The notes beneath the pieces are model-generated. The model worked only from the letters and a program-made list of their open reading frames with translations. It was not told the DNA's origin and made no database searches. A DNA stretch of 6,242 nt from Candidatus Peregrinibacteria bacterium. Lineage in GTDB: Bacteria > Patescibacteriota > Gracilibacteria > UBA1369 > LOWO2-01-FULL-3. A program made the translations under genes and the position numbers. Shown piece after piece: positions 5,806 to 6,242 of this stretch (the stretch's first letter is position 1; every line of letters starts with the position of its first letter). The stretch is from contig WJKQ01000135.1 in assembly GCA_014728975.1 (NCBI GenBank), positions 1 through 6,242 of the forward strand, written 5' to 3'.

Positions 5806-6242
5806 CTATTCAATATTGTTTACCGACGCATTTAAAGAAAGAAAATCAAAAACAATCTCTCTTTTATACAGTTTTTCCTCACTTACTCCATACTTAATAA
5901 TAATTTTCACCTTCTTATTTGCAGACGGACCGGAAAACTCTTCCAAAAAAGAAGCCTGGTCCCATCTGATCTCTACCCCCCCATACGGAGGAAAAAACCT
6001 CATAACAAAATTTTGATTAACTTCAGTTTCATTATTTTTTTCATCAAGCAATAAAATTTTTTGAATCGTAACATCCTCCAGAATTAACGGATCTTTTTCA
6101 ACACCATCGATATCACCACAACCTTCATAACGCCATCCCTTCACTTCACCCTTCCAGACCTTATTTCCCTCAAAATTCTGGTCGAAAAAACTTGCATCAA
6201 AAGCCTCTCTTTCCGGATTTTTTTCAAAATATAGTCCATAGC
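5806..6242 (-). CDS. GspH/FimT-like minor pilin, 5' partial (C-terminal domain)
   Basis: The frame is open to the right edge, giving 144 visible residues and a TAG stop at 5808-5806. A GTG at 6144 is not the start, because coding continues upstream through YGLYFEKNPEREAFDASFFD. The prepilin signal and N-terminal helix would be outside the window. The visible part is beta-rich and follows the order I expect of a GspH/FimT globular domain: a YGLYF strand, an aromatic FDASFFD segment, ILEDVTIQKI, a FVMRFFPPYGGVEI strand with a Pro pair, then KKVKIIIKYG and a final strand REIVFDFLSLNASV. Position directly before pilV-pilW-pilX fits the usual fimT/gspH-pilV-pilW-pilX order. The only visible cysteine is in EGCGD. 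The call rests on a weak pattern plus context; another divergent pilin or a secreted pilus-associated protein is possible. Confidence 0.55.
   Translation of the reverse strand, partial: YGLYFEKNPEREAFDASFFDQNFEGNKVWKGEVKGWRYEGCGDIDGVEKDPLILEDVTIQKILLLDEKNNETEVNQNFVMRFFPPYGGVEIRWDQASFLEEFSGPSANKKVKIIIKYGVSEEKLYKREIVFDFLSLNASVNNIE

Noticed and set aside
6142..6144. GTG as the start of a 112-residue gene
   Set aside because: The frame stays open to the window edge with protein-like sequence upstream (YGLYFE, FDASFFDQNFEGNKVW), so the gene is better read as 5' truncated by the window.

Overview
The window looks like a chromosomal segment from a Patescibacteria/CPR-type bacterium. Three things suggest this: the moderately AT-rich DNA, the very tight gene packing, and the gene families present. 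Those families are a run of small two-helix pilins of the T4SS_pilin (TrbC/VirB2-like) type, a short MetRS with no C-terminal tRNA-binding domain, and a compact GspH-PilV-PilW-PilX minor pilin cluster. The taxonomic placement is inference from gene content. No RNA gene, insertion sequence, CRISPR array or confident rho-independent terminator was found. There is no gene-free stretch longer than 50 bp.

Left block (1-1737, + strand): four consecutive small membrane proteins. The first is cut by the window edge. The genes overlap by one base (TAATG) or are 6 bp apart, so they form one transcription unit. All four share the same core: hydrophobic helix, short charged loop around a Gly-x-x-E...AKK motif, second hydrophobic helix. 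They differ in what they carry outside the core. The first ends soon after helix 2 with YTINPNFF. The second has an acidic tail ending in a two-copy 18-residue repeat. The third has a four-cysteine mini-module after its signal peptide. The fourth is minimal. This looks like duplication and diversification of one pilin-like scaffold.

Right block (6242-1744, - strand): five genes in one direction. They are a partial GspH/FimT-like minor pilin running off the right edge, then PilV-like, PilW-like and PilX-like minor pilins of a type IV pilus, then metG. The pilin genes overlap or nearly touch, and metG follows after 46 bp. The four pilins would form the priming/tip complex of a type IV pilus. 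PilX lacks the Glu5 that the other complete pilins have, which is the usual sign of a tip-capping subunit. MetG charges tRNA-Met and has no evident functional link to pili.

The two blocks converge with only 6 bp between the stop codons (1737 and 1746). A T4SS-pilin-like array and a type IV pilus minor pilin operon therefore meet tail to tail around metG. The most unusual parts are the four-paralogue array with its distinct exposed decorations, and the region just upstream of metG, where a strong Shine-Dalgarno sequence sits too far from the ATG.
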